Shown here piece by piece: positions 43,101 to 54,122 of a stretch of DNA of 64,000 nucleotides. This DNA is from Hypomesus transpacificus (taxonomy: Eukaryota; Chordata; Actinopteri; Osmeriformes; Osmeridae). The notes under the pieces are model-generated. The model worked only from the letters and a program-made list of their open reading frames with translations, was not told the DNA's origin and ran no database searches. The translations under genes were made by a program, and so were the position numbers. Position 1 is the first letter of the stretch. Every line of letters starts with the position of its first letter. The stretch lies in assembly GCF_021917145.1 (NCBI RefSeq), contig NC_061068.1, positions 1,710,884 through 1,774,883 of the forward strand, read 5' to 3'.

Positions 43101-43795
43101 CCTTGCCAAAGCACACCCAATTAACTTTTAAACAAATAAGAAAGCTCAGTTGTGTATTTTACTTAAAATGTTTGTTACCCAAACACTTATCTCTCTCCCC
43201 CCCCCCCCCCCCCCCCCCCCCCCTCCACACACACGTCTCAAGAGGTTGACAAATGTGTAACTTTGTTTATGCTTAGTTGACATTTTGTTTAATTATGTAT
43301 CATACATGATTCATCAGGTCATGTGTGACAGGTGCTGGTATTGTGGTGCGCAAATAGGTTGTGATCATTTTGAAGTTTTTACAAAGTGCAGGTTGTAGTT
43401 CAAATTATTTATCAGACATTGAAAACTTGCAACACATTGTAACTGCAGAAGCAAGCTAAATGCTCTAAAACTGTTTGGCTAAGGATGGCATACAAACACA
43501 TACAACAAATAGTATTAATCTGTCATTTATTGTTCACATCTGTCAAGAAACACAAGTCTGCATGCAATTGCACATGTCATGAAAACATTTTTGCAATAAT
43601 AACTATTATTTTTGCTAGAAATTGGTGTTTGGACTATTTTGTAAATTAAATGAGAGATCAGAGAAATCAAAGAATAACTCATCAGATGTCTATTCAGAGT
43701 AGAGATTATTATTGTATTCATATTTAAATAAATTATTTGTTAACTTTAATATTTAAGTTAAGATACTCAATAATTACAATGAGGTACAACTACAT
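40180..43795. other. Intergenic region between class II beta and alpha genes
   Basis: No gene was recognised. A small inverted pair around atgctccattcaagtaaatg occurs at about 40373-40402. The stretch at 40487-40545 resembles the edge of a degenerate transposon. A C run of about 26 lies at 43198-43223. A short direct duplication of gagatggtcacgcga occurs near 42812-42846. The rest is AT-rich. Confidence 0.5.
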
Positions 43796-43797
43796 TT

Positions 43798-44138
43798 TTT
43801 ATTTGTTATATTTAACACAATTAAGCTGCTATTGAAGAATATATTGTTTGTCCACTAGGTACTGATACAATCTTAAGATAAGCACTGTTGCTATAGTAAA
43901 GCACAAGAATAGGAAAATATATTGATTTAGAAGCAATTATTAATGACAAACTGCAGCCCATTAGAATCCAGAACAAATGCAGTTACTGCCTTGAGACCAT
44001 TTACGTTTTGTATTATTCATGTCCAAGTAATTAAGATTACCCAAAAACGTATGTAATGCCCCCCCCCCCCCCCCACACACACACACCTCGAGGTGAAATA
44101 ACTGATTATCTCCACTCTTATCATATTGTCATGTGGTC
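43798..44138 (-). other. Probable MHC class II alpha 3' UTR
   Basis: The stretch downstream of the alpha-chain stop has a minus-strand AATAAA at plus 43798-43803. A C run at 44057-44074 adjoins a (CA)n run. No coding signal was recognised. Confidence 0.4.
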
Positions 44139-45398
44139 TCAGTTGCACTCATTTCCTTTGATGAGGAAGAATGTTCCAGCAGCCACGCCCAGTAGTCCCA
44201 CTGTCAGGCCCACTCCACAGAACACAGCAGGACCCACACTGGGCACACTCACCTCCACATCTGGAGAGGAACACACACATGGACAGACATACTAGATTTT
44301 AGATGGAATTGGGAAAATACACATACTGCTGCTTGTAAGTCTGAAGATCTCTAATCTTTACATAAAAACATTTCTAGATATAAGAATGAGTGACCAATAT
44401 TTTAGTTTTTAGAGTGATTTTCACTCATCTAGTGTGCCTCACCCCAGATCCGTGTGAGAGGCTCAGTGAGGGACCTGTGCTGCACACTGCAGCTGTAGAT
44501 GTCTCCCTCCCCAGGGGTGAAGGTCAGCCTGGAGACCTGGTTAAAGGTGGAGTCTTTGTTGAGGTAGGGAATGTTGATACTGACTCCCTCTGTCACGTTC
44601 TCACCGTTCCTGGTCCACCAGACTGTCACAGGGGCAGGGAAGAACCCAGTCACGTGACAGATGAGAGTGTTCTCCACCCCCAGCTCCACATCGTCTCTGG
44701 TGTAGATGATGCTGTGGGGGGTGTCTGTAGAGAAACACACCTGTCATCATTCAGTACCTCCATGTCTCTGTGGTTTACAATGCACAAATAAGTTCTTTCT
44801 ATCAAATTGTCTCTTACCTAATGTAGTTGGAGGGTTTTTATAAGCTTTTATGGATACGGCTAGGTTTCCTCTGCAGACCTCTCGATTTGCCAGAGCACTT
44901 TCATAAAGTCCAGGGTAAGTGATGGGGTCAGCAAACGGAGGCAGTGCATTCACAGCCTTCTGCTTGGTGAAGTCTGCGTACGCCATCACTTCACCATCTA
45001 GTCCATACATATTTTCTGCATCTGTATCAGAGCACCCGCTGATATAGATATCCTCATGCATAACTGGAGAAAAGGGACAAGAAGAGAACGCTCTGGTAAA
45101 GACTTGTACACATCACTACATACTTCATTATTCAGGACACAATTCTCTATGAATCAAAAGTATCAATAACTTAGCATCTAGAAGGGAATCTGAATGATGT
45201 TTTAATCTCCATATCAGTTTTGTCTTTCAACAGCAGGTAACCATGGCAGGACCAAGACTACGTCCTGTCCCTAGAAAAACTACTTAACAGTTTACCAGAT
45301 TCATTAAAGTAGACAGTTAACATAAACATGATGTACTTACTTAGTGCTTCTACACACAGTAGACAGGAGAGCACGAGGACAGTTCCAAATCCCTTCAT
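44139..45398 (-). CDS. MHC class II alpha chain (fish DAA-type)
   Basis: Alpha chain of the class II peptide-presenting heterodimer. Four coding exons: 45398-45341 (signal peptide MKGFGTVLVLSCLLC), 45063-44818 (alpha-1), 44724-44443 (alpha-2 Ig domain) and 44260-44139 (connecting peptide, transmembrane, tail), 708 nt, 235 aa. Alpha-1 carries a cysteine pair (ISGCSD, NREVCRGN), as is typical of fish class II alpha, plus MYGLDGEVMAYADF and AVSIKAYKNPP. Alpha-2 has NTLICHVTGFFPAPVTVWW, the NVT glycosylation site and DIYSCSVQHRSL. The membrane segment GPAVFCGVGLTVGLLGVAAG is followed by a short tail KGNECN. All phases fit. It lies upstream of, and in the same orientation as, the beta gene. Confidence 0.96.
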
Positions 45399-45487
45399 GT
45401 TGTGACTTCACAGAGAGGAGGACTGAGCAGGCTTCAGTTACAGAACAGTCTGACACTTTCTTTATTCTGAACAGTCTCTGGTCTGTC

Positions 45488-45519
45488 ATTGGTCTGTTTA
45501 GTTGTCAGCTGTTTCTAGG
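45488..45519 (-). promoter_or_regulatory. X-box and CCAAT (Y-like) box of the class II alpha promoter
   Basis: On the minus strand, CCTAGAAACAGCTGA (45519-45505) is a close match to the class II X1 box. Twelve bases downstream is CCAAT (45492-45488). The CCAAT is in direct orientation relative to transcription, opposite to the ATTGG Y box of the neighbouring beta gene. The module is about 90-120 bp upstream of the ATG. Confidence 0.65.
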
Positions 45520-46250
45520 TCGAGTGCTCCCCACATGGCTGTTCAGGCTTGTACTGTACATGGACGGTAGATGATGATGAACTCTCATCATAGGCTAGAA
45601 TAGAATACTGTTGTAGAGAATGTTTGTAGTCCACCACTATACGCAGAAAAGGGGTGACAGAAGCTTCTTTCTGACCACCTGATTGTTAGATTGATGTGGA
45701 CTTTATGTGTATCTCACATGAAGCACATTAGTGTGTGGGAGGCAGTTCCCTTTAAATGTTATAGCAAATAACTTTTACAGCATTTTGCTGTTTTGCATTT
45801 CAAATGTATTTTACTATTGCAACACTATCTTGGGTGATAAATTATTAAAACTAATGTTTAAGTCATTATTCTTTTTATATACATTATATTAATAGAGCAT
45901 TTCAAAGCAATTCATAACAAAACACAATGGATTAGCCCTAATCCCTTATCTTAAAGGACCTGTTGGGTGTTACTGTAGCCATGTCAAGCAGAGTGTTTGG
46001 AAGTCCCCTACAACATTAAACCTACTTGAGAGAACCAACCTGTCCAGTCTAACCAACCTGTCCAGTCTAACCAGCCTGGATAAGTCCCTGCATTATGAAA
46101 CACTGCTGAGCCAAATCAAAGCTTCAGACTATTACTAACACCCTCTGGTCACCATGAAGAAAAACAGTTAAAGCAACATCAACTCTAACTGCCCGTTTAA
46201 ACATGCTTTGTGTTTTATGTATTTTCTTTATGTGTATGGTGAAACTACCT

Positions 46251-46590
46251 GAACATGGATGCACATAGGTCATGTCAGGTAATCAAAGGTAATCCTACAC
46301 ATACAGTATTACTGTAAGCATAAAACACAACCACATCATTATTGATACTGTCAATAAAATATATTTTTTCACACCATAGGCCATTAAACTACACATCCTT
46401 CCCAGAGACCTTTATAAAAGTAAGACACAACATGGTTAAAAACCACAACCCAATTCCAGCAGCTGACCTGGATTCAGCTGTTGGGAGACAGCAGAGGGAC
46501 GACCACTTGGTACATCTGGAAATGACACACACACCGGGGCCTTGGGGCTTTGCTCCAGTGGAGAAGGGAGGCCGACAGTGAGGAAGTCGT
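46251..46590. repeat. Segment A1: first copy of a local duplication
   Basis: This segment matches 50075-50590 (A2) over most of its length, sharing gaacatggatgca, gtaatcctacacatacagta, attgatactgtcaataaaa, cattaaactacacatcc and gacgaccacttggtacatct. A1 lacks about 170 bp that A2 has around 50275-50460, including the expanded 30-bp repeat. No coding content was recognised. Confidence 0.85.
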
Positions 46591-48690
46591 CTAGGAGATG
46601 GAGGGGACCTGTGGACTCGCTGAGGAGGGGTTCCAGCGGAGTGCTTCAAGAAACACGAAGATGTACGGCCTGCTTTTGCATCCAATGCCAGGCGGACGGC
46701 AAGCAGTTTGAGTCCTGCCAGTGAACCCCAAGAAAAAACCCAGAAAGGCGGGCGGGAGGGCCTCGAACGCGGGCCCAAGGCCCGCAGGGTCGAGGGAGCA
46801 GGAGGAGCGAGAGAGGATCCCGCCACAGAAAGAGCATGCATGGAAGCTCCGGCAGGCAGACTAGGACCAGCCATCGAAATTGCGACGGACCACCAGGATC
46901 GGAGCCCGCGGGGCTGGACAGGAGGGGCAGCAGGGAGGGGCAGGGGAAGGAGGGCCAGAGGAGGTGAAAGGGGGCCAGGCGGGAACCAGGGGCCAGGTGT
47001 GGGGGCCAGGACCGGACACCCCAGGGCCGGACGGGAAGGAAAGCGGGGGCGGAGAGGACAGCGAAACCCGAGGAGGACAGGGCCACGGGGCACAGCAACG
47101 GTGCGGGGGGCAGCAACCCGGGATGGGAGGAGAAGGACAGCCAGGACTACTTAACCACCCTGGGGGACGGCCGCCCGGAGGGAGGCAGACACGGGGTAGA
47201 GGGGGCCACGTAGCGGATAGCGGGAGGCGTCGCTGGCAGCGCGAAGGCAGGGGCGACAGGGCCCCGACAGGAAAGGCAGCAGCCGGGGTGGGCAGGATGG
47301 CCGGAACGGAGCCACCTGCAGGAGGGAAGGCACAGGGCAAGGGCAGAGGGGCGCAGCCCGGAGGAGGCAGGGCCAGTCCAGAGCAAACAGGGCAAGGCGG
47401 CAGGGCCAGGCGGCAGGGCGGGGCAAGGCCAGGCGCAGGGCGGTGAGGAGCGAACACTGCGAACAGGGCAGGAAGGTCAACAAGGGCAAGAGCCAAACCA
47501 GGGGAACAGGGGCCGGGGGCGAGACAGCAATCCGCCAGGCACAGCCCAGCACCTGGCAGCGGAAGAGGCAGGGCGGGGCGGGAGGCGGGAGCAGGCAGGG
47601 TGCCGACGGGAACGGCAGCGGCCGGAGCGGGTGGGCTGCCCGGAGCTACCTGCAGGAAGGAGGCACAGGGCAAGGTTAGAGGGGTACAGCCCTGAGGGGG
47701 CAGGGTCAGACCGGAGCGAGCAGGGGCAAGAACAGGGCCGGGGTCGGAGCACCCCAGGAGGCGACGAACACCGCAATGGCAGGAAGGTCGGCGAGGGTAG
47801 TAGCCGGGGCAGGAGAACAGGGGGCACGGGCTAGGCAAGAGGCAGGAAGCCGCCCATGAGGATAGCAGCCCAGACGGAGGGAGACACAGGGAAGGGCCAG
47901 GAGGTAAAAGCGGGCGGGGACAGGCGCCGTGGCCAGCGTGAAGGCGGAAGCAGGAGCGGGCAGGGACCCGACGGGAAAAGGGCAGCAGCCAGGGCGGGGG
48001 GGCATCAGGAGGGAGCCACCTACAGAGGAAAAAGCACAGGACACGGACGCGTGGCCCGGAAACAGGGCGGGAAGGTCAGCGAGGGCGGGAGCCGAAGCCG
48101 GGGCAGGGAGAGAGACGGGCGAGCAGGGTGCAGGAACCCGTGGGGCAGCAGTAAAGGGGCAGTACGGGCGGGAGCGGGGAGGTACGCCGGCCCCCGGACT
48201 CCCCGAAGCAGAGGGAGAACAGCCTGGCCCGAAACGGATCCCGAGCCCAGAGGAGGCGCTGCAGGCCAGCGACGGTCCAACCCGAAGGCAGCGCCTGGAG
48301 GCTCGAGGTGTAGGGCCGCGGGGCGGGCGGAGCCAGGCGCAGCGGAGCAGGGGACGGGGGGCCATCTGGAGCAGCAGCCAGGGGGGGGGGGGGGGGGGGG
48401 GGGGGAGTCAGCCGGAGCGGAGCCATCTGCAAGGAGAAAAGCACAGGACACGGTCAGGGGCGGCATGGCCCGGAGCAGGCGGGGCCGGGACAGTGCACGC
48501 AGAGGCAGGTGCGGGGCAGGGGGGCACCAAGAAGGCGAGGAATGCCGTGAACGGGGCAGAGAGGACAGCGAGGGCGAGAGCCGAAGCCGGGGCAGGGGGA
48601 GGCAGGCAAGGCAGGGGGCGGGAACCCACGGGGCACGGCCCGCAGAAAACGGGGCGAGCAGAACAGCAGCAAGCACAGGGAGGGAGGGAG
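46591..48690. repeat. Very GC-rich degenerate tandem array, 2.1 kb
   Basis: The sequence switches abruptly to G/A-rich, CpG-containing DNA and back to AT-rich DNA at about 48700. A landmark gagccacctgcagg-like motif followed by aggcacagggcaag recurs at 47311, 47645, 48015 and 48422. A second landmark (gggcaggaaggtcagcgagg-like) recurs near 47465, 47776, 48065 and 48555. This indicates at least four diverged units of roughly 300-400 bp. A run of 25 G lies at 48381-48405. Long open frames occur on both strands (minus 47838-46861, plus 47856-48737), low-complexity in Pro/Ala/Cys or Gly/Arg. They are better explained by GC content than by genes. Confidence 0.85.
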
Positions 48691-48699
48691 GGGATCATT

Positions 48700-50066
48700 T
48701 ATGGGATCATCCTACATACCTGCATCATAGAAAATAGTCTTTTATTTCACACAAGTAGTCTGACAAATTCCAAAAATGTTGAATGATTTTAGAATACAAA
48801 CTTTACAAACATTAAATCTTAACTCCTAAATTAAAATGTCTCCCATTGACAATGTGCATTTCATTGAGTAAAATACAGTATTGTGTATTTCAACCCATTC
48901 TATATTTCAATCCATGCATGTCCAGTATGATGGCAGTCAGTCTAGGCAGCATGTTTCTGTTCCCTGTGCTGCTCTGTGGTCTGTCCTGTTCCTCATTCCT
49001 GCCCTCATCTCAGGGCCAGTCAGACCTGCTAGGGAGAGCAGGGTGTTTACCTCAAACCACCTCTGCTACATGAGCTCTGGAAAGTCCCACAACTATACTT
49101 TCACTTCAGTAGCCTAACCACACAGCCAATGAAAGGATTTGTTTCTGTTGCTAGGTAAGCTATGATTCTAACATTGCAAGCTGAGAGGTGTAAGGGTTTA
49201 CCATGGCAGGGTCTTAGAGTCTGAGCAGTACAATAGCTATGTAGCATCTACTATTTAGCATTAACAGTCATTACAAGAAGATGACAAATGCATGTGTTCT
49301 ACACATTGTATCAGTGTGTGTTAAGTATAGCGTCCATGAACCCTACAGAGGCCATGTCAAGACCTTCAAAAGATTACACACGACTCGGGGTCAAATGATC
49401 CCCCAGCATCGCTGACAGTCAACTGAAAATAACATTCACAACAGGAGCGACTGCTTGCCAACTCAGTAAAATGCCACCACCCAATAATAATTGAAGACAT
49501 GATACTACTGCATGCAAAGAAGTGGAAGTGAAACATTGTTGGGACTGTTTTACTCTCAGTCCAACACCATGAAGGCATGACAAACAAGATGAACTGATGA
49601 GGCTAGCATCAAAGAGAAAGTAGTGGAGCTGCCAGACTCTAATCCATATTTTGTGTTGTACTGGATACATGTTGCATTACAGAGGGAAAGAGAGGGAAAG
49701 AGGAGGAATATACGTTTTTGTGTGTATGTTCTGAAGGTGTTTGAGTGTGAATGTGAGCCTGTGTGTTTTGTGTATGGGTATAACCTAACTATACCCTCTC
49801 TACTTATCTACCTCAGAGATCACAACATCAAAGTCTGTCCGTATGTTGTATTATGGTCATGGTTCTGCTCTGCATAAACTACCCAGTAGTGTGAACATAG
49901 TTGTAGTCTGTAGTTTTTTTGCATTTATCTCAAAAGAGACCTGGATTGAATTAAGGCTCAGAATATGAAATAACTGGATGGAAACGGCCTTTACTGTTAA
50001 AGAAATCACCGTTTTTTATTATTATTTTTCCATTCAGTTTTTCGTCCATGTGGCCGGGAAAGCACC
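48700..50066. repeat. Segment B1: first copy of a 1.3-kb local duplication
   Basis: From about 48776 to 50066 this segment matches 51056-52337 (B2) at high identity (by eye about 90-95 percent), for example gcagcatgtttctgttccct, agtcagacctgctagggaga and gacatgatactactgcatgc. Flanking sequence diverges. A short reading frame at 48846-49073 is conserved in B2 (51212-51415) but starts differently and has no recognised family, so it is not called a gene. Confidence 0.9.
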
Positions 50067-50074
50067 CTAACTTG

Positions 50075-50590
50075 GAACATGGATGCAAAGAGGTCATATC
50101 AGGCCATCAAAGGTAATCCTACACATACAGTATCAAGCATAAAATACCACCACATCATTATTGATACTGTCAATAAAAGATCATTTTCATACCATAGACC
50201 ATTAAACTACACATCCTCCCCAGAGACCTTTATGAAGTAAGTGACAACATGGTTAAAAACCACAACTTAATGACAAACTACAAAGAAGTGTAAGTGATAC
50301 ATTAATGATGTTGTTTCATTCTGTAACAAACCCCAACACCATGAAGCCAAGGCATGACAAGCAGGATGACCAGAGGAGCCCAGCAGCACCAGCACAGAGA
50401 GAGAAGCTGCTGGAGCTGCAGCTGACCTGGAATCAGCTGCTGGAGCTGCAGCTGACCTGGAATCAGCTGCTGGAGCTGGAGCTGCAGCTGACCTGGAATC
50501 AGCTGCTGGAGCTGCAGCTGACCTGGAATCAGCTGCTGGGAGGCAGCAGAGCGACGACCACTTGGTACATCTGGGAATGACACACACAGG
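50075..50590. repeat. Segment A2: second copy of segment A
   Basis: It follows B1 directly and corresponds to A1 (46251-46590). Compared with A1 it contains extra sequence including the accatgaag...gcatgacaag motif also seen in B1, B2 and near 35385, plus an expanded 30-bp repeat. It shows that an A-B unit of about 2.3 kb was duplicated. Confidence 0.85.
50406..50540. repeat. 30-bp tandem repeat, about four copies, inside segment A2
   Basis: Copies of ctgctggagctgcagctgac followed by ctggaatcag, one with an extra gagctg insertion. Segment A1 has a single related copy at about 46458-46485. The unit is a multiple of three and gives open ten-residue repeats on both strands, which I take as a by-product. 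Confidence 0.93.
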
Positions 50591-51055
50591 GGCTGAATAC
50601 TGGTGGGCACAAACATGACTCAAGGAAGAGCATCACCCAGAGAGATGAGAACAACATACAGAGCAAGCAGCTGACTGGTAGACTCAGATTCACATCCTTA
50701 ATAGTAGATACCTCATCCTATGGTCAGGTCAGACAGCTACATGATCAGACTTTGTGTCTCTATGTGCAGTTATGGGCCTGCTTCCAACTGCTTCAGTTAG
50801 CCTCCACCACCAGCTGAATACTGTCATATGCATAAGTAACAATAATCCTCACAATGATGGTGCAGGTACAGTATAGTGCACTGAACCTCCTAGAAAAATA
50901 ATATCTAGAAAAATCCCCCTCCACCAGCATTACTTTGAACAAACATATGGACTGACTATTACTATAACTTTCTTTATTATTAAGGGATCATCACTCATAC
51001 TACATGCATCATAGCATATAGTGATTTGACTGAAGTAGCTTGACAAATTCCTAAA
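50591..51055. other. Unique spacer between segments A2 and B2
   Basis: About 400 bp of AT-rich sequence without recognised genes. It occupies the position that the GC-rich array occupies in the first A-B unit. Confidence 0.6.
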
Positions 51056-52337
51056 ATGTTGAATGATTTTAGAATACAAACAAACATTTACAAATGTTTA
51101 ATCTTAACTAATAGGTTAAAATGTCTCCCAGTGACAATGTGCAGTTCATTAAGTAAAATACAGTATCATTATGTGTTCCAGCCTTTCCTAAGCCATTCTC
51201 CATTTTAATCCATGCAGGTCCAGTATGATGGCAGTCAGTCTAGGCAGCATGTTTCTGTTCCCTGTGCTGCTCTGTGGTCTGTCCTGTTCCTCATTCCTGC
51301 CCTCATCTCAGGGCCAGTCAGACCTGCTAGGGAGAGCAGGGTGTTTACCTCAAACCACCTCTGCTACATGAGCTCTGGAAAGTCCCACAACTATACTTTC
51401 ACGTCAGTAGCCTAACCACACAGCCAATGAAAGGATTTGTTTCTGTTGCTAGGTAAGCCATGATTCTAACATTGCAAGCTGAGAGGTGTAAGGGTTTTCC
51501 ATGGCAGGGTCTTAGAGTCTGAGCAGTACAATAGCTATGTAGCATCTACTATTTAGCATTAACAGTCATTACAAGAAGATGACAAATGCATGTGTTCTAC
51601 ACATTGTATCAGTGTGTGTTAAGTATAGCGTCCATGAACCCTACAGAGGCCATGTCAAGACCTTTAAAAGATTACACACGACTCGGGGTCAAATGATCCC
51701 CCAGCATCGCTGACAGTCAACTGAAAATAACGTTCACAACAGGAGGGACTGCTTGCCAACTCAGTAAAATGCCACCACCCAATAATAATTGAAGACATGA
51801 TACTACTGCATGCAAAGAAGTGGAAGTGAAACATTGTTGGGACTGTTTAACCCTCAGTCCAACACCATGAAGGCATTACAAGCAAGATGAACTGATGAGG
51901 CTAGCATCAAAGAGAAAGTAGTGGCGCTGCTAGACTCTAATCCATATTGTGTGTAGTACTGGATACATTTTGCATTACAGAGGGAAAGAGCAGGCATATA
52001 TGTTTTTGTGTGTATGTTCTGAAGGTGTTTGAGTGTGAATGTGTGCAAGGGGAATGGGTATAACTGAACTATACCCTCACTCCTTGTTCACTTCAGACAT
52101 CACATCATCAAAGTCTGCCTCTTTGTTGTATTATGGTTGTGTTTCCACTCTGCATACACTACCCAGTAGTATGAACATAGTTGTTTTTTTTATTAATCTC
52201 GAAAGAGACCTGGATTGAAATAAGGCTCGGTATATGAAATGACGGATGGGATGGGAACGGCCTTTACTGTTATTGAAAATCACCGTTTTTTTGTTATTGT
52301 TTTCCATTCAGTATTTCCTCCATGTGGCCGGGAAAGT
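51056..52337. repeat. Segment B2: second copy of segment B
   Basis: Matches B1 with an offset of about 2280 bp. Differences are point changes and small indels, such as the loss of about 13 bp near 51990 relative to 49700. Similarity ends at ccatgtggccgggaaag. Confidence 0.9.
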
Positions 52338-52339
52338 AC

Positions 52340-52700
52340 CAAGACTTTAATTTCACTTCTGTATTCACCCAACCAATGAGATATTTGATGTGGAGTTTTT
52401 CCTTCTTCTGTCATTTGTTGTCGGGTGGTGTGGTTCTGATCCCACAAGAAAAGACAAGAGTGGCTGGGGCACAGGATGCAAGCAGAAGGATTTAGCACCC
52501 TCTACTGAGCCTACAGGGTCACTACAACTCTGAGATGACACGGCTCTGCTCACCTTAAACACTCACACACACATCATCATTTTACACTCATTATTTATTT
52601 TTTTGCATTATAGGTCAATCATACCTAATTATGAATGTTTCATAAAACAGAATAGCATGTTTTCACTACCCTTATTTAGCCTACTCTTGATCTAAAACCC
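52340..52700. other. Intergenic, nothing recognised
   Basis: Unique AT-rich sequence between segment B2 and the SINE. A short minus-strand frame ending at 52280 has no recognised family. Confidence 0.5.
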
Positions 52701-52706
52701 CATACC

Positions 52707-52912
52707 GGGAGTCAGGTGGCTAAACGGTGAGGGAGTCGGGCTAGTAATCAGAAGGTCGCCAGTTCGATTCCCGGCTGTGCCACATGACGTTGTGTCCTTG
52801 GGCAAGGCACTTCACCCTACTTGCCTCGGGGGAATGTCCCTGTACTTACTGTAAGTCGCTCTGGATAAGAGCGTCTGCTAAATGACTAAATGTAAATGTA
52901 AATGTAAATGTA
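52707..52912 (+). mobile_element. tRNA-derived SINE
   Basis: The head contains a tRNA-like A box (gtggctaaacggtgagg) and a B box (agttcgattcccgg). The body contains cttgggcaaggcacttcacc. The tail holds the teleost-type LINE-related end ctctggataagagcgtctgc followed by taaatgac, ending in (aaatgt)n repeats. The order of boxes and the tail identify a short interspersed element in plus orientation about 1.2 kb upstream of mxra8. It is not a functional tRNA gene: the acceptor stem does not continue and the sequence runs on. Confidence 0.93.
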
Positions 52913-52919
52913 CCTGGTT

Positions 52920-54122
52920 AGTAATATGTTTTCATAAAAGTAAATCAGGCTAATAAACTAATACAAACATATAAATAATATTTACAAATATACAAACATG
53001 TCTGTACCTTAACCCCCATGAAATGCCTTATTTTCTGGCAGTGTCAGAGGAAACACTTGTGTCATTTGACCTAATCCTGAACCAGTTGACCTGAGAATAC
53101 AGGCAAACAGTAACAACTGGGTAGTTATACATATGAAGACTGTCATAACCTATGGAAACAGACAAATGCTGGTTTCACAGGATACAGACCAGCACATAAA
53201 ACTAGGTCTATACACAATGTGGCCCACATGTTGTAATCGCAGGTTTGGGTCAAACCCTGTAGAGGGCACTATTGCCCTGAGTTTCAGTAATGGGAAAATA
53301 TTGGGATTGCATGATTATTATACATAAGAGAAAATTGTCATGAGTAAACTACAGTGAGAGTTAAAGTAAAAAGGAGATAAGAAAGCAAGATAATGTGTGT
53401 TTCTACATCTACATTTGTGAAAGAAAAGACCTAAGTTATTGTAAACAGTAGGCTATGGGTACACAGTTGTCTATGTACTATATACAGTATGGCAGGTGGG
53501 CCTCATTGACCTGAGCTACAACTCGTTTTTGAGTAACAAAGTGCCATAAATAGGGCTATATAATGAATTGAATATTTTGACTATAACTACTCTGGGTGTG
53601 GGAGAGGAAATGTGTCCATCTGATGACGTGCTTGAACGAAATGTTAGACCCCACAGTGTGGTTTTCACATTCATTTATTAGGACAGGGTTAGGCTACAAA
53701 ACACCCAATATTTAATGAAAATTATGAAAAAAATCATGTGTCTTTAGATGTCCTGTCTGGACAAAGGCATGGAACCATGACAATCAGATTAAGTAAACTA
53801 CATTTTTCAGAGAGAAAACGTGTAAATAGGTCTAATTCACCGGAACACAAACAGGAGGGGGAGAGGGTGAGTTAGGGGAGCAATGGGCTGGAGTTGGGGT
53901 AGGCCTATAGTAGCCTACCGGGGGTGGACTTCGGGAGAAGAAGTAGACGGTAGAAAACTTTTGTTCATTTTCCGTTGCAAATCGGTTTAGTTGCATTTAA
54001 TGTGGTTCATCAAACAACAAACAATAGTGTCTTCCACTGTTGTCGCTGGCTGACAAATAGACAATTGATGAGCGACCGTATTTAACTTTTCGCTCTCCGG
54101 GGAAACTGCGCCGCGCTTCGAT
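52920..54122. other. mxra8 upstream region
   Basis: No gene was recognised in this AT-rich 1.2 kb. The 5' leader of mxra8 lies at its right edge, where the sequence becomes more GC-rich (cgctctccggggaaactgcg near 54092). No clear TATA box was identified. Confidence 0.5.

Noticed and set aside
48846-49117. Short plus-strand frames conserved in the second copy at 51212-51415
   Set aside because: The conservation is explained by recent duplication of the whole segment; start codons differ and no domain is recognisable.
50267-50623. ADSRSAAAP / LELQLTWNQL repeat frames
   Set aside because: They result from the 30-bp tandem repeat, whose length is a multiple of three, and are open on both strands.
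52707-52790. Possible tRNA gene
   Set aside because: A and B boxes are present, but no complete cloverleaf closes, and the sequence continues into a SINE body and LINE-type tail.
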